In this document: piece after piece, positions 26,029 through 33,808 of the stretch | How positions within the stretch are numbered: position 1 is the stretch's first letter | How the letters are laid out: the number at the start of each line of letters is the position of its first letter | Origin: Amycolatopsis sp. QT-25 | GTDB lineage: Bacteria; Actinomycetota; Actinomycetes; Mycobacteriales; Pseudonocardiaceae | Assembly: GCF_029369745.1 (NCBI RefSeq) | Contig: NZ_CP120210.1 | Location: 186,001-250,000, forward strand | Length of the DNA: 64,000 bases | Direction of reading: 5' to 3' | Notes under the pieces: model-generated | Databases searched by the model: none | What the model was told of the DNA's origin: nothing | Seen by the model: the letters and a program-made list of their open reading frames with translations, nothing else | Position numbers and translations under genes: made by a program

Positions 26029-26550
26029 ATGAGGACCAGGGTGGCTCGCGGCGATGACGAGTTCGTCGAGTTCGTGCGGAACTCGGCGACCCGTCTTCAG
26101 CATGCGGCCTTCCTGCTCACCAGCGACCGCCATCAGGCGGAGGACGCCGCCCAGACGGCGCTCGCCAAGACGTACGCGGCCTGGTCGCGGGTGCGCCGCA
26201 AGGACGCCTACGCGTACGCGCGGCAGGTCCTCGTCAATCACGTCATCGACGGCTGGCGGCGCCCGATCCGCGAGAACGCCACGGAGGACCTCCCCGAGCA
26301 GCCGAGCGGTCTGGACGTCGCCGGTGCCGTCGTCCAGCGGAAATGGCTGCTTGACGCGTTGCGTACGCTCACAGACCGGGAGAGAGCCGTCGTGGTGCTC
26401 AGGCACTTCTTCGACTTGAAGGAATCCGACGTGGCCGGCGAACTGGGTGTCTCGGTCGGCACCGTGAAGAGCACCAATTCCCGCGCCCTGACCAAGCTGC
26501 GGATCACCGCGGAGGACGGCTCGGAACTGATCGGCGGGCTGGGACGATGA
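26029..26550 (+). CDS. SigE-family ECF-type RNA polymerase sigma factor
   Basis: A 173-aa sigma-70 factor with region 2 (RLQHAAFLLTSDRHQAEDAAQTALAKTYAAW, split here by family convention) and region 4 (LPxxRxAVVVLRHFFDLKESDVAGELGVSVGTVKS). It belongs to the SigE group common in Streptomyces and Pseudonocardiaceae. ATG 26029 is chosen; GTG 26041 is a close alternative. It overlaps the next gene by 4 bases, which probably encodes its membrane regulator. Confidence 0.88.
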   Translation: MRTRVARGDDEFVEFVRNSATRLQHAAFLLTSDRHQAEDAAQTALAKTYAAWSRVRRKDAYAYARQVLVNHVIDGWRRPIRENATEDLPEQPSGLDVAGAVVQRKWLLDALRTLTDRERAVVVLRHFFDLKESDVAGELGVSVGTVKSTNSRALTKLRITAEDGSELIGGLGR

Positions 26551-27311
26551 CCGACCTCGAGACACTGCGCTCGGCTCTGCGGGAACAGCCCGCCGACGGG
26601 TTCGCCGAGCCCGACCTCGGCGCGATCATGGCCAAGGGCAGGCGGATCCGTCGTCGCCGACGGCTCGCGACCGGCGCGGGCGGGGTCGCCGCCACCTTGG
26701 CGACGGTGCTGGTCCTCGTCGGCGCGGTCGCGCTCAAGGGCTCCTCGTCCGACCAGCAGCCGCTTCCACCCGCCGCGAGCGCGCCCGCGCCACCGCCATC
26801 GGCGTCGATACCGGCACCGGCACCGGCTTCGGTGAGCCCGGCCCCCCTCACCGGGGCCGCGTCGGATCGGCCTTTCGGTGAGGCGATCCCGCTCGGGGTC
26901 GAGGCAGGAGGTGGCCGTGAGCTGGTGCTCTGCGCCTTCGCGATCGACGAGCCGCAGACGCCGGACGTCAGGTTCGGCCTCCAGGTCGCGTACCGGAACC
27001 AGGCGGGCGAGTACGACGTGCTCCTGGCCAGCAACGAGTTCAAGGGTTCCGATCGCTCGTTCGGCTTCCACGCGGTGGACGGCGGAGACGTGATCCGGGG
27101 GACGTTCGTGCCCGTCTTCGGCTACTTCGCCGGTCCGGCGGCGCGGATCACCAGCACGGTCCGCGGGAAACCGGTCGAGGCCAAGGCGATCCCCTGGAGT
27201 GAGGATCCGTCGATCGTCATCTTCTGGTTCGACGGCACCCAGGTGGAGTCGGCGGGCGTGCTGACCCCTCTCGTCGCCTACGACGCGAGGGGCCTGCGTC
27301 TCACCGAATAA
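26547..27311 (+). CDS. Membrane-anchored partner of the sigma factor, unknown
   Basis: A 254-aa protein overlapping the sigma gene stop. The N-terminal 45 residues are cytosolic (TLRSALREQPADGFAEPDLGAIM), followed by a transmembrane helix at about 47-70, a Pro/Ala/Ser linker and an extracytoplasmic beta-rich domain of about 150 residues. This topology and position are those of SigE-group accessory or anti-sigma proteins. No zinc-binding HxxxCxxC motif is present. Confidence 0.7.
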   Translation: MTDLETLRSALREQPADGFAEPDLGAIMAKGRRIRRRRRLATGAGGVAATLATVLVLVGAVALKGSSSDQQPLPPAASAPAPPPSASIPAPAPASVSPAPLTGAASDRPFGEAIPLGVEAGGGRELVLCAFAIDEPQTPDVRFGLQVAYRNQAGEYDVLLASNEFKGSDRSFGFHAVDGGDVIRGTFVPVFGYFAGPAARITSTVRGKPVEAKAIPWSEDPSIVIFWFDGTQVESAGVLTPLVAYDARGLRLTE

Positions 27312-27375
27312 CGCAATTCGGCACCTGGTTGCGTTCCTTGCCCGGGCAAGGAACGCAACCAGGTGCCGAATTGCG
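27312..27375. terminator. Perfect 64-base palindrome between convergent genes
   Basis: The 64 bases are fully self-complementary: 32-base arms starting CGCAATTCGG and meeting at CCC/GGG with no spacer. The palindrome begins right after the stop at 27311 and ends 8 bases before the stop at 27384, so it can terminate both genes. Confidence 0.85.
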
Positions 27376-27383
27376 AGGAAAGG

Positions 27384-28343
27384 TCAGGCCGCGGCCTGCG
27401 TCAGCACCTGGTCGACGACGGCGTGCGAAGGCAGGATCAGGTCCCGCTCGGTACCGGCGTCGATCTTGCCTTCGAGCAGGTCGACGAACCGGTCCAGCTG
27501 GGTCGCCAGCGGCTCGCGCGCGGTGACCAGTTCCGGGATCTCGATGACGGTCTGCTGCCGGTAGCCGAGGCCGTCCTCGGTCACCGAGTCGTGCGAGACG
27601 TGCCGGTAGATGGTGACGTCGCGGCGGAGCAGGTCGATCTCGATCATCCGGTCCAGTTCGGACACCCAGAGCGAGCGGACCTTGCGCTGGCCGAGGCGAG
27701 ACGCGGAAACCGTGGCGAGCCCGGATTCGAAGGACAGCACCGTCTCGATGGTGTCTTCGGCGCCTTCGACCGAGTTCGGGTGGAAGTAGCCGGCGCCGGA
27801 GGCGACCCGCTGCGGGGTCGCGCCGCCGAAGAACTGGATCGCCAGGTCGACGTCGTGCACCAGCAGGTCCCACGCGACACCGGTCCTGATGCGCGGCGCG
27901 TACGGGCCGTGGCGGCGGGCCATCAGGTGGATCGGCTCGTTGACCAGCGCCCGCGCGGTCAGCACGGCCGGGTTGTAGCGCTCCAGGAGCCCGCACATCA
28001 GCGGGACGTCCTTCTTCGCCGAAAGCCCGACGATCTCCTGGGAGAATTCGAGGCTGTTGCACACCGGCTTCTCGACCAGCATCGGCTTGCCCTGGCCCAG
28101 GATCTCCTGTGCCAGCTCGTAATGCGCCTCGGTGGCCGAAGCGAGCACGACGGCGTCCACATCGGACAGTGAACCGATTTCGGGCGTCCACTGGGTTTCG
28201 TAGCGTTCGGCGACCTTGCGACCGGCCTCTTCGCGCGGGTCGATCACGCGGACGAGGTCCACGCGCTCGTTCGCGGCGAGGACACGGGCGTGCAGCGAAC
28301 CCATGTTCCCGGTGCCGATGAGGGCGATCTTGTGCGTGGTCAT
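27384..28343 (-). CDS. Gfo/Idh/MocA sugar-nucleotide dehydrogenase, GnnA-like
   Basis: A 319-aa NAD(P)-dependent dehydrogenase. The N-terminal motif is IALIGTGNMGSLHARVL and the catalytic-loop motif is VEKPVCNS. HDVDLAIQFFGG carries the His/Asp pair typical of GFO_IDH C-domains. Encoded with an overlapping DegT aminotransferase and beside an LpxA-like gene, it fits GnnA or WlbA/WbpB, which oxidise C3 of UDP-GlcNAc(A). GnnA is favoured by the LpxA-like neighbour (inference). Its start overlaps the aminotransferase stop by 4 bases. Confidence 0.8.
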   Translation of the reverse strand: MTTHKIALIGTGNMGSLHARVLAANERVDLVRVIDPREEAGRKVAERYETQWTPEIGSLSDVDAVVLASATEAHYELAQEILGQGKPMLVEKPVCNSLEFSQEIVGLSAKKDVPLMCGLLERYNPAVLTARALVNEPIHLMARRHGPYAPRIRTGVAWDLLVHDVDLAIQFFGGATPQRVASGAGYFHPNSVEGAEDTIETVLSFESGLATVSASRLGQRKVRSLWVSELDRMIEIDLLRRDVTIYRHVSHDSVTEDGLGYRQQTVIEIPELVTAREPLATQLDRFVDLLEGKIDAGTERDLILPSHAVVDQVLTQAAA

Positions 28344-29446
28344 GCGCCGAGTACCTCGCGAACCGTTTCGATGATGGTGTCCAGGTCGGACTCGGAGAGG
28401 TGCGGGTGCACCGGCAGGGAAAGCGCCTGCGCGGCAACGGAAGCGGCCACTGGGAAGTCTTCGACCTTCGCGTCGGGGATCAGCGGGTCGTTCCGGTAGC
28501 AGTCGTAGTCGAAGACGATCTTCGGGTAATAGATCCCGTTGCCGATACCGCGCTCGGTGAGGGCGGCGGCGAGTTCGTCACGCGAGAGGAAGGCGTGCGG
28601 GCCGACCAGCACGGTGTACTGGTGCCACACGTGCTCGCGGCCCGGCAGGACCTGCGGGAGATCGAGACCCGGCGTACCGGCGAGGCCTTCGGTGAGGCGC
28701 TTCGCGTTGGCCTGGCGGGCGGCGGTGAGCTGATCCAGCTTCTCCAGCTGCGGGATGCCGACGGCGGCGTGCAGGTCCGTCATCCGGTAGTTGTGCCCGG
28801 CGACCTCGTACTGGTACCGGGCGCGCATGCCCTGGTTGCGCAGCACACGCAGCGCGTCGGCCAGCTCGTCGTCGTCCGTGGTGATCACGCCGCCCTCGGC
28901 GGTGGTGACGTTCTTGGTGGCGTACAAGGAGAAGCAGCCGATCCCGAAGGAGCCCGACGGCCTTCCCCGGAACGACGCGCCGACGGCCTGCGCGGAGTCC
29001 TCGATCACCTTGAGACCGCGCTCGGCGGCCAGTGGCGCGAGCTTGCCCATGTCCGCCGTCTGCCCGTAGAGGTGCACGGGCATCAGGACCTTGGTGCGGT
29101 CGGTGATCGCGGCGGCGACGGCGTCCGGGTCGATCGCGAAGTCGTCACGCCGGATGTCGGCGAAGCGGACGGTCGCGCCGGCTTCCAGGATCGCGTTGAG
29201 CGTCGCCACGAAGGTGAACGGCGAGGTGACGACCTCGTCGCCCGGCTGGAGGTCGAGCGCCTGAAGGGCGGCGACCAGCGCGGTGGTGCCGTTGTTGACG
29301 GCGATCGCGTGCTTCGTGCCGGAAACGCTCGCGAACGCGTCCTCGAAGCGCTTGACCATCGGTCCCTGTGCGATGGCGCCGGATCGCAGCACCTCGACGA
29401 CGAGGTCCTCCGCGTCACGGACGTCGACCACGGTAATGGGGATCAT
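28340..29446 (-). CDS. DegT/DnrJ-family sugar aminotransferase, GnnB/WbpE-like
   Basis: A 368-aa PLP aminotransferase, start ATG 29446 (MIPITVVDVRDAEDLVVEVL). Catalytic Lys is in SLYATKNVTTAEGG, with NNGTTALVAALQAL and IEDSAQAVGA in the cofactor site and GHNYRMTDLHAAVG further on. The TKN-TT-EGG form is typical of GnnB/WbpE enzymes that aminate the 3-keto group made by a GFO_IDH partner. It lies upstream of that partner in the same operon, and is divergent from the LpxA-like gene by 160 bases. Confidence 0.85.
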   Translation of the reverse strand: MIPITVVDVRDAEDLVVEVLRSGAIAQGPMVKRFEDAFASVSGTKHAIAVNNGTTALVAALQALDLQPGDEVVTSPFTFVATLNAILEAGATVRFADIRRDDFAIDPDAVAAAITDRTKVLMPVHLYGQTADMGKLAPLAAERGLKVIEDSAQAVGASFRGRPSGSFGIGCFSLYATKNVTTAEGGVITTDDDELADALRVLRNQGMRARYQYEVAGHNYRMTDLHAAVGIPQLEKLDQLTAARQANAKRLTEGLAGTPGLDLPQVLPGREHVWHQYTVLVGPHAFLSRDELAAALTERGIGNGIYYPKIVFDYDCYRNDPLIPDAKVEDFPVAASVAAQALSLPVHPHLSESDLDTIIETVREVLGA

Positions 29447-29606
29447 CTGCAAGTCTCTCTCGACTGGGCGTTCTGGTGCGTCCGGTACAGTGAGCCGCCG
29501 GTTCTGCGCCCGGCCGCCCTCTCTGGCGCGGGCCACACGTTACCGGGACCGCCGAAGCGCCCAAGACCCCAGGCTGTCTCCAGCCACGACGAACGGAACT
29601 CACGTG

Positions 29607-30329
29607 GTGAACCGCATCCACCCGACAGCAGTCATCGGCGAGGGTGTCGAGCTCGGTGAAGACAACGTCATCGGACCGTTCACGGTCATCGTGGGCCCCA
29701 CGCGGATCGGGGACGGCAACTGGATCGGCCCGCACGTGACCATCGGGACCCCTGGCGAGGACCGCGGCCGCGAGCACCCCGCCGCCTGGGAGGCCGCGCC
29801 GAACGGTGATCCCGAGCACGACGGCCACGGCGTCGTCATCGGCAGCCGCAACCGGATCCGCGAATACGTGAGCGTCCACCAGGGCACCTGGCGCACCACC
29901 GGCATCGGCGACGGCGGCTACTTCCTCCGCGGCTCCCACATCGCCCACGACTGCGTCGTCGAGGACGCCGTCACGGTCGCTTCGAACGTCATCACCGGTG
30001 GTCACTGCCACATCTGGTCCGGGGCGAACCTGGGCATGGGCGCGATCCTGCACCAGCGGGTCGTGGTCGGCCCCGGCGCGATGGTCGGGATGAGCTCCGC
30101 GGTCCGCAAGGAGGTGGGCGCGTTCACCATCGCCGTGGGCAACCCCGCGCGGGTGACCGGCGTCAACACCGTGGGCCTGTCCCGCCGCGGGCTGGACGAG
30201 GCCACCATCGAGGCACTGGGGCCGTGGCTGAAGGGTAAGGCGGGTCTCCCTGAGGACGGGCTGGCCGACCGCCTGCCCGGCGACCTCTCTACCTTGGTGA
30301 AGGCGTGGGACGCCCGTCCGCGCGAGTGA
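29607..30329 (+). CDS. LpxA-like UDP-sugar acyltransferase
   Basis: A 240-aa left-handed beta-helix protein closely resembling LpxA rather than generic acetyltransferases. It has MNRIHPTAVIG, VVIGSRNRIREYVSVHQGT, and HIAHDC with His114 matching E. coli LpxA His125. Also present are GGHC (His133), LHQ (His149-Gln150) and GVNTVGLSRRG. It is about 20 residues shorter at the C-terminus. LpxA moves a hydroxyacyl chain from ACP to UDP-GlcNAc O3, or to N3 when GnnA/GnnB supply the diamino-sugar. Start GTG 29607 is chosen (29604 also possible). A dedicated ACP gene follows. Confidence 0.85.
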   Translation: MNRIHPTAVIGEGVELGEDNVIGPFTVIVGPTRIGDGNWIGPHVTIGTPGEDRGREHPAAWEAAPNGDPEHDGHGVVIGSRNRIREYVSVHQGTWRTTGIGDGGYFLRGSHIAHDCVVEDAVTVASNVITGGHCHIWSGANLGMGAILHQRVVVGPGAMVGMSSAVRKEVGAFTIAVGNPARVTGVNTVGLSRRGLDEATIEALGPWLKGKAGLPEDGLADRLPGDLSTLVKAWDARPRE

Positions 30330-30385
30330 GTACGTGAGTGGGAGCTCGCAGAGGTCGCGCGTTCCGGAGAAAAAGGAGTATCAAG

Positions 30386-30628
30386 ATGGCGGAAGTCGCC
30401 GGCAAGCTGCGCGAGGTCTTCGTCGAGGCGCTGGATCTAGATGTCGACAGTGTTGATGTTGAAAACCTGAAGTACCGCGACATCGAGGCGTGGGACTCGG
30501 TCGGTCACATGGCGCTGGTCGCGGCCATCGAGGACGAGTTCGAGGTGGAATTCGACACCGACCAGGTGATCGACATGTCCAGCTTCAAGGTCGCCGTCGA
30601 CATGGTGACCGACCTCCGGAACAAGTGA
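30386..30628 (+). CDS. Acyl carrier protein
   Basis: An 80-aa acidic four-helix carrier protein. Ser38 in WDSVGHMAL is the phosphopantetheine site. The ATG at 30386 is preceded by AAAAAGGAG, the strongest ribosome binding site in the region, suggesting high expression relative to neighbours. It is too specialised in location to be the housekeeping ACP; it probably carries the acyl group for the LpxA-like, FabG-like and Lux-like enzymes around it. The stop overlaps the next start (TGATG). Confidence 0.93.
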   Translation: MAEVAGKLREVFVEALDLDVDSVDVENLKYRDIEAWDSVGHMALVAAIEDEFEVEFDTDQVIDMSSFKVAVDMVTDLRNK

Positions 30629-31353
30629 TGCTGGACGGCAAGACGGCCCTGGTCACCGGGGGTACCCGGGGCATCGGGCTGGCCACCGCGCGGGTGCTCG
30701 CCGAGGCGGGCGCCACCGTCGTCCTGACCGGCCGCGACGAGGCCAAGGCCAAGGAAGCGGCGGCCGCGGCGGGGGCCGCGAGCGGGCTCGCGCTGGACGT
30801 CACCGACGCCAAGGCCGTGTCGACGCTGGTCCGCGGGGTGGCCAAGGAGCACGGCAAGCTCGACATCGTGGTCGCCAACGCCGGGATCATGGAGGACGCG
30901 CTCCTCGGCATGATCCGCGAAGAACTGGTCGACGCCACACTGAGCACGAACGTCGCCGGCACGCTGCACACCGTCCAGGCCGCGGCCAGGGCGATGATGC
31001 GCAGGAAAACCGGCTCGATCGTGGTGCTGGCTTCGATCGTCGGCGAGTACGGAAGCGCCGGTCAGACGGTGTACGCGGCCTCGAAGGCGGCGGTGGCGAA
31101 CATCGCGCGTTCGGCCGCGAAGGAGCTCGGCCGTTCCGGGATCCGGGTCAACGCGGTGGCGCCCGGCGTCATCGACACCGACCTGACCTCCGGCCTGACC
31201 GAGGACGCCAAGGCCGAGAACATCGGCAAGACCCCGCTCGGGCGGCTGGGCACGCCCGAAGACGTGGCGAACGCGATCCGGTTCCTGGTCGGTGAGGACG
31301 CCTCGTTCATCACCGGCCAGGTGCTGGGCATCGATGGAGGACTCGTTCTCTGA
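30628..31353 (+). CDS. FabG-like 3-oxoacyl-ACP reductase (SDR)
   Basis: A 241-aa classical SDR. The nucleotide motif is VTGGTRGIG (9-17), with NAG at 84-86 and catalytic Ser136, Tyr149 and Lys153 (YAASK). NAVAPGVIDTDL and FITGQVLGIDGG complete the FabG pattern. Placed between an ACP and an acyl-activating enzyme with one-base overlaps on both sides, it likely reduces a 3-oxoacyl-ACP to 3-hydroxyacyl-ACP, the donor type LpxA uses (inference). Confidence 0.85.
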   Translation: MLDGKTALVTGGTRGIGLATARVLAEAGATVVLTGRDEAKAKEAAAAAGAASGLALDVTDAKAVSTLVRGVAKEHGKLDIVVANAGIMEDALLGMIREELVDATLSTNVAGTLHTVQAAARAMMRRKTGSIVVLASIVGEYGSAGQTVYAASKAAVANIARSAAKELGRSGIRVNAVAPGVIDTDLTSGLTEDAKAENIGKTPLGRLGTPEDVANAIRFLVGEDASFITGQVLGIDGGLVL

Positions 31354-32759
31354 TGACCCTGGTGGGTGTGGGTGCGCGACTGATCGACGTCACGAGCGGC
31401 AAGACGCTCGCGGGCGAGGAACTCGACACCGAGGTCACCCGCGTGGGTGCCGCGTTGTCGCTGCTGCCGCCGGGCGCGTTGTTCGCGCGGATGTCGGTGG
31501 ACCTGCCCAGCGTGCTGACCTATCTCGGCGCGTTCGAGGCCGGCCGCGCGATCGCGCTGATCGACCCGGCGCTGGACGCCGACGTCCTGGCCGGGCTCAT
31601 CGAGCGGTTCCGCCCGGCCGCCGTGCTGTCCGCGCCGGACGCGCCCGCACCCGAGGGTTACGGCGTCTCCGACGGGCTCGGGTCCGACTGGGTTCGCGAG
31701 TCGCCGGAGGGCGTCGAGCCGCATCCTCACCTGGCCGTCCTGTTGCCGACCAGCGGCTCCACCGGCAACCCGAAGCTCGTCCGGCTCTCACGCGGCGCGA
31801 TGCTGGCGAACGCCGACGCGATCGCCGAGGTGCTCGGCATCGACCGCGACGAGGTCGCGCCGACGAGCCTCCCGCTGCACTACAGCTACGGCCTGTCCGT
31901 GCTGAACTCCCACCTCGTCCGCGGCGCGACCGTGGTCATCGAGCCTTCGGGGGTGCTCGGGCGCGGGTTCTGGGACGCGGTCGACGAGCACGAGGTCACC
32001 TCGCTCGCCGGGGTGCCGTACCACTACGAGATGTTGCGGCGCCTGAAGTTCGACCCGGCGAAGTACCCGACGCTGCGCACGCTGACCCAGGCGGGCGGCA
32101 AGCTCCGCGACGACCTCGTCGCCCAGTTCAACGACAAGATCCGCGCGGTCGGCGGGCGGATGTTCGTGATGTACGGGCAGACCGAGGCCGCGCCGCGGAT
32201 GACCACCGTCCCGGCGGAGCGGCTCGCGGAGAAGCTCGGCTCGGCCGGGCCCGCGCTGCCCGGCGGCTCGTTCGCGATCCGGCGCGAGGACGGTTCCGAG
32301 ACCACTCATCCGAAGATCGTCGGCGAGGTCGTCTACCGCGGGCCCAACGTGATGATGGGGTACGCCGAGGACGAGGCCGGGCTGGCCGCGGGCGACGAGT
32401 ACGGCGGTGTACTGGCCACCGGCGACCTCGGATACCTCGACGAGGACGGGTTCCTCTACATCACCGGACGGCTCAAGCGGATCGGCAAGGTCTTCGGCAA
32501 CCGGGTCAGCCTGGATGATCTCGAGCAGGCCGTGCGTTCCGCCTCGGTGGGGATCGACGTCGTGGCCGCCGTTCCGGCAGGGGACAAGGTCGTCCTGTTC
32601 GCCGAGGCGGCCGACAAGGAGATCTGCAAGGACGCCGCGAAGGCGCTGTCCGAGCGGCTGCACCTGCACACCAGCGGGTTCGACGTCCGACCCATCGACA
32701 CCGTGCCGCTGCTCGCCAGCGGCAAGATCGACTACCGGTCGCTGGAGGCCCAGGTATGA
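31353..32759 (+). CDS. AMP-dependent acyl-activating enzyme (ANL superfamily)
   Basis: A 468-aa adenylate-forming enzyme. Motif A3 is LLPTSGSTGNPK near residue 130, A5-like MYGQTEAAPRM near 272, and A7-A8 ATGDLGYLDEDGFLYITGRLKRIGK near 350-375; the C-terminal Lys is in SGKIDYRSLEAQV. It would activate a carboxylic or fatty acid for transfer to the operon's ACP or CoA. The short N-terminus is below typical fatty acyl-CoA synthetase length. Overlaps both neighbours. Confidence 0.87.
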   Translation: MTLVGVGARLIDVTSGKTLAGEELDTEVTRVGAALSLLPPGALFARMSVDLPSVLTYLGAFEAGRAIALIDPALDADVLAGLIERFRPAAVLSAPDAPAPEGYGVSDGLGSDWVRESPEGVEPHPHLAVLLPTSGSTGNPKLVRLSRGAMLANADAIAEVLGIDRDEVAPTSLPLHYSYGLSVLNSHLVRGATVVIEPSGVLGRGFWDAVDEHEVTSLAGVPYHYEMLRRLKFDPAKYPTLRTLTQAGGKLRDDLVAQFNDKIRAVGGRMFVMYGQTEAAPRMTTVPAERLAEKLGSAGPALPGGSFAIRREDGSETTHPKIVGEVVYRGPNVMMGYAEDEAGLAAGDEYGGVLATGDLGYLDEDGFLYITGRLKRIGKVFGNRVSLDDLEQAVRSASVGIDVVAAVPAGDKVVLFAEAADKEICKDAAKALSERLHLHTSGFDVRPIDTVPLLASGKIDYRSLEAQV

Positions 32760-33808
32760 GCGTCTTTACGTTGTCCCAGGCCGAGCGCGAGAAGCACCTG
32801 CTTCCGCAGCTGGCCGAGCTGACCGCGCACCACCGCGAGAACTCCGAAGGCTACGAACGCATCCTCTCGTCGCTCGGTATCGCTCGGGACGCGGAGTTCG
32901 CTTCCATCGCGGAGCTGCCGTGGCTGCCGGTGCGGATGTTCAAGACGCACGACCTCCGGTCCATCCCCGAGTCCGAGATCTTCAAGACGCTGACCTCGTC
33001 GGGCACCACCGGCGCGGGCTCCTCGCGGATATACCTGGACAAGGCCGCGGCCGGCGCGCAGACCAAGCAGCTCGGTGCCACTCTGCAGGAAGTCCTCGGC
33101 GGCGAGCGGCTGCCGATGCTGATGGTCGACACCGTCGGCATCATCAAGAACCGCCGCTCCTTCTCCGCGCGTGGTGCGGGTGTGCTGGGCATGGCCAACT
33201 TCGGCCGCAAACACACCTACGTGCTCGACGAGAACGACCGGCCGGACGTCGAGGCGGTCAAGACGTTCCTCGCGACGTATGGCGACGAGCCGTTCCTCAT
33301 CTTCGGCTTCACCTTCATGGTGTGGCAGTACCTGTACGAGGTCGCGCGTGAGCACGGATTGGACCTGTCCAACGGGATCCTGATCCACTCCGGCGGCTGG
33401 AAGAAGCTGATCGACCGCGCGGTCGACAACGCCGAGTTCCGCCGCCGCTTCAAGGAGGACACCGGGCTGACCCGGATCCACAACTATTACGGGATGATCG
33501 AGCAGATCGGCACCGTGTTCCTCGAAGGTCCGTCCGGTAACTCGTTGTACTGCCCCGATTTCGCCGACGTCGTGATCCGGGATCCGGAGACCTGGGAAGA
33601 GCAGCCGGTCGGTGAGCCCGGCGTGATCGAGGTCGTCAGCACGCTGCCGCATTCGTATCCGGGGCACGTCCTGCTCACCGAGGATCTCGGTGTCTGCAAC
33701 GGAATCGACGACGGTGACTGGCCGGGCAAGCACTTCTCGGTCATGGGCAGGCTGCCCAAGGCCGAGGCCCGCGGCTGCTCGGACACCTTCCAGGGAGCGG
33801 CGGCATGA
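32756..33808 (+). CDS. LuxE-like acyl-protein synthetase
   Basis: A 350-aa member of the LuxE/PaaK-like adenylating family. TLTSSGTTGAGSSRI near residue 80 is the ATP-binding loop and NYYGMIEQIGTVF the mid-protein motif. The C-terminus EARGCSDTF holds the Cys that in LuxE accepts the acyl group. In luminous bacteria LuxE activates a fatty acid and passes it to LuxC. Here it overlaps both neighbours, LuxC-like downstream, but there are no luxAB genes in the window. Confidence 0.85.
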   Translation: MSVFTLSQAEREKHLLPQLAELTAHHRENSEGYERILSSLGIARDAEFASIAELPWLPVRMFKTHDLRSIPESEIFKTLTSSGTTGAGSSRIYLDKAAAGAQTKQLGATLQEVLGGERLPMLMVDTVGIIKNRRSFSARGAGVLGMANFGRKHTYVLDENDRPDVEAVKTFLATYGDEPFLIFGFTFMVWQYLYEVAREHGLDLSNGILIHSGGWKKLIDRAVDNAEFRRRFKEDTGLTRIHNYYGMIEQIGTVFLEGPSGNSLYCPDFADVVIRDPETWEEQPVGEPGVIEVVSTLPHSYPGHVLLTEDLGVCNGIDDGDWPGKHFSVMGRLPKAEARGCSDTFQGAAA

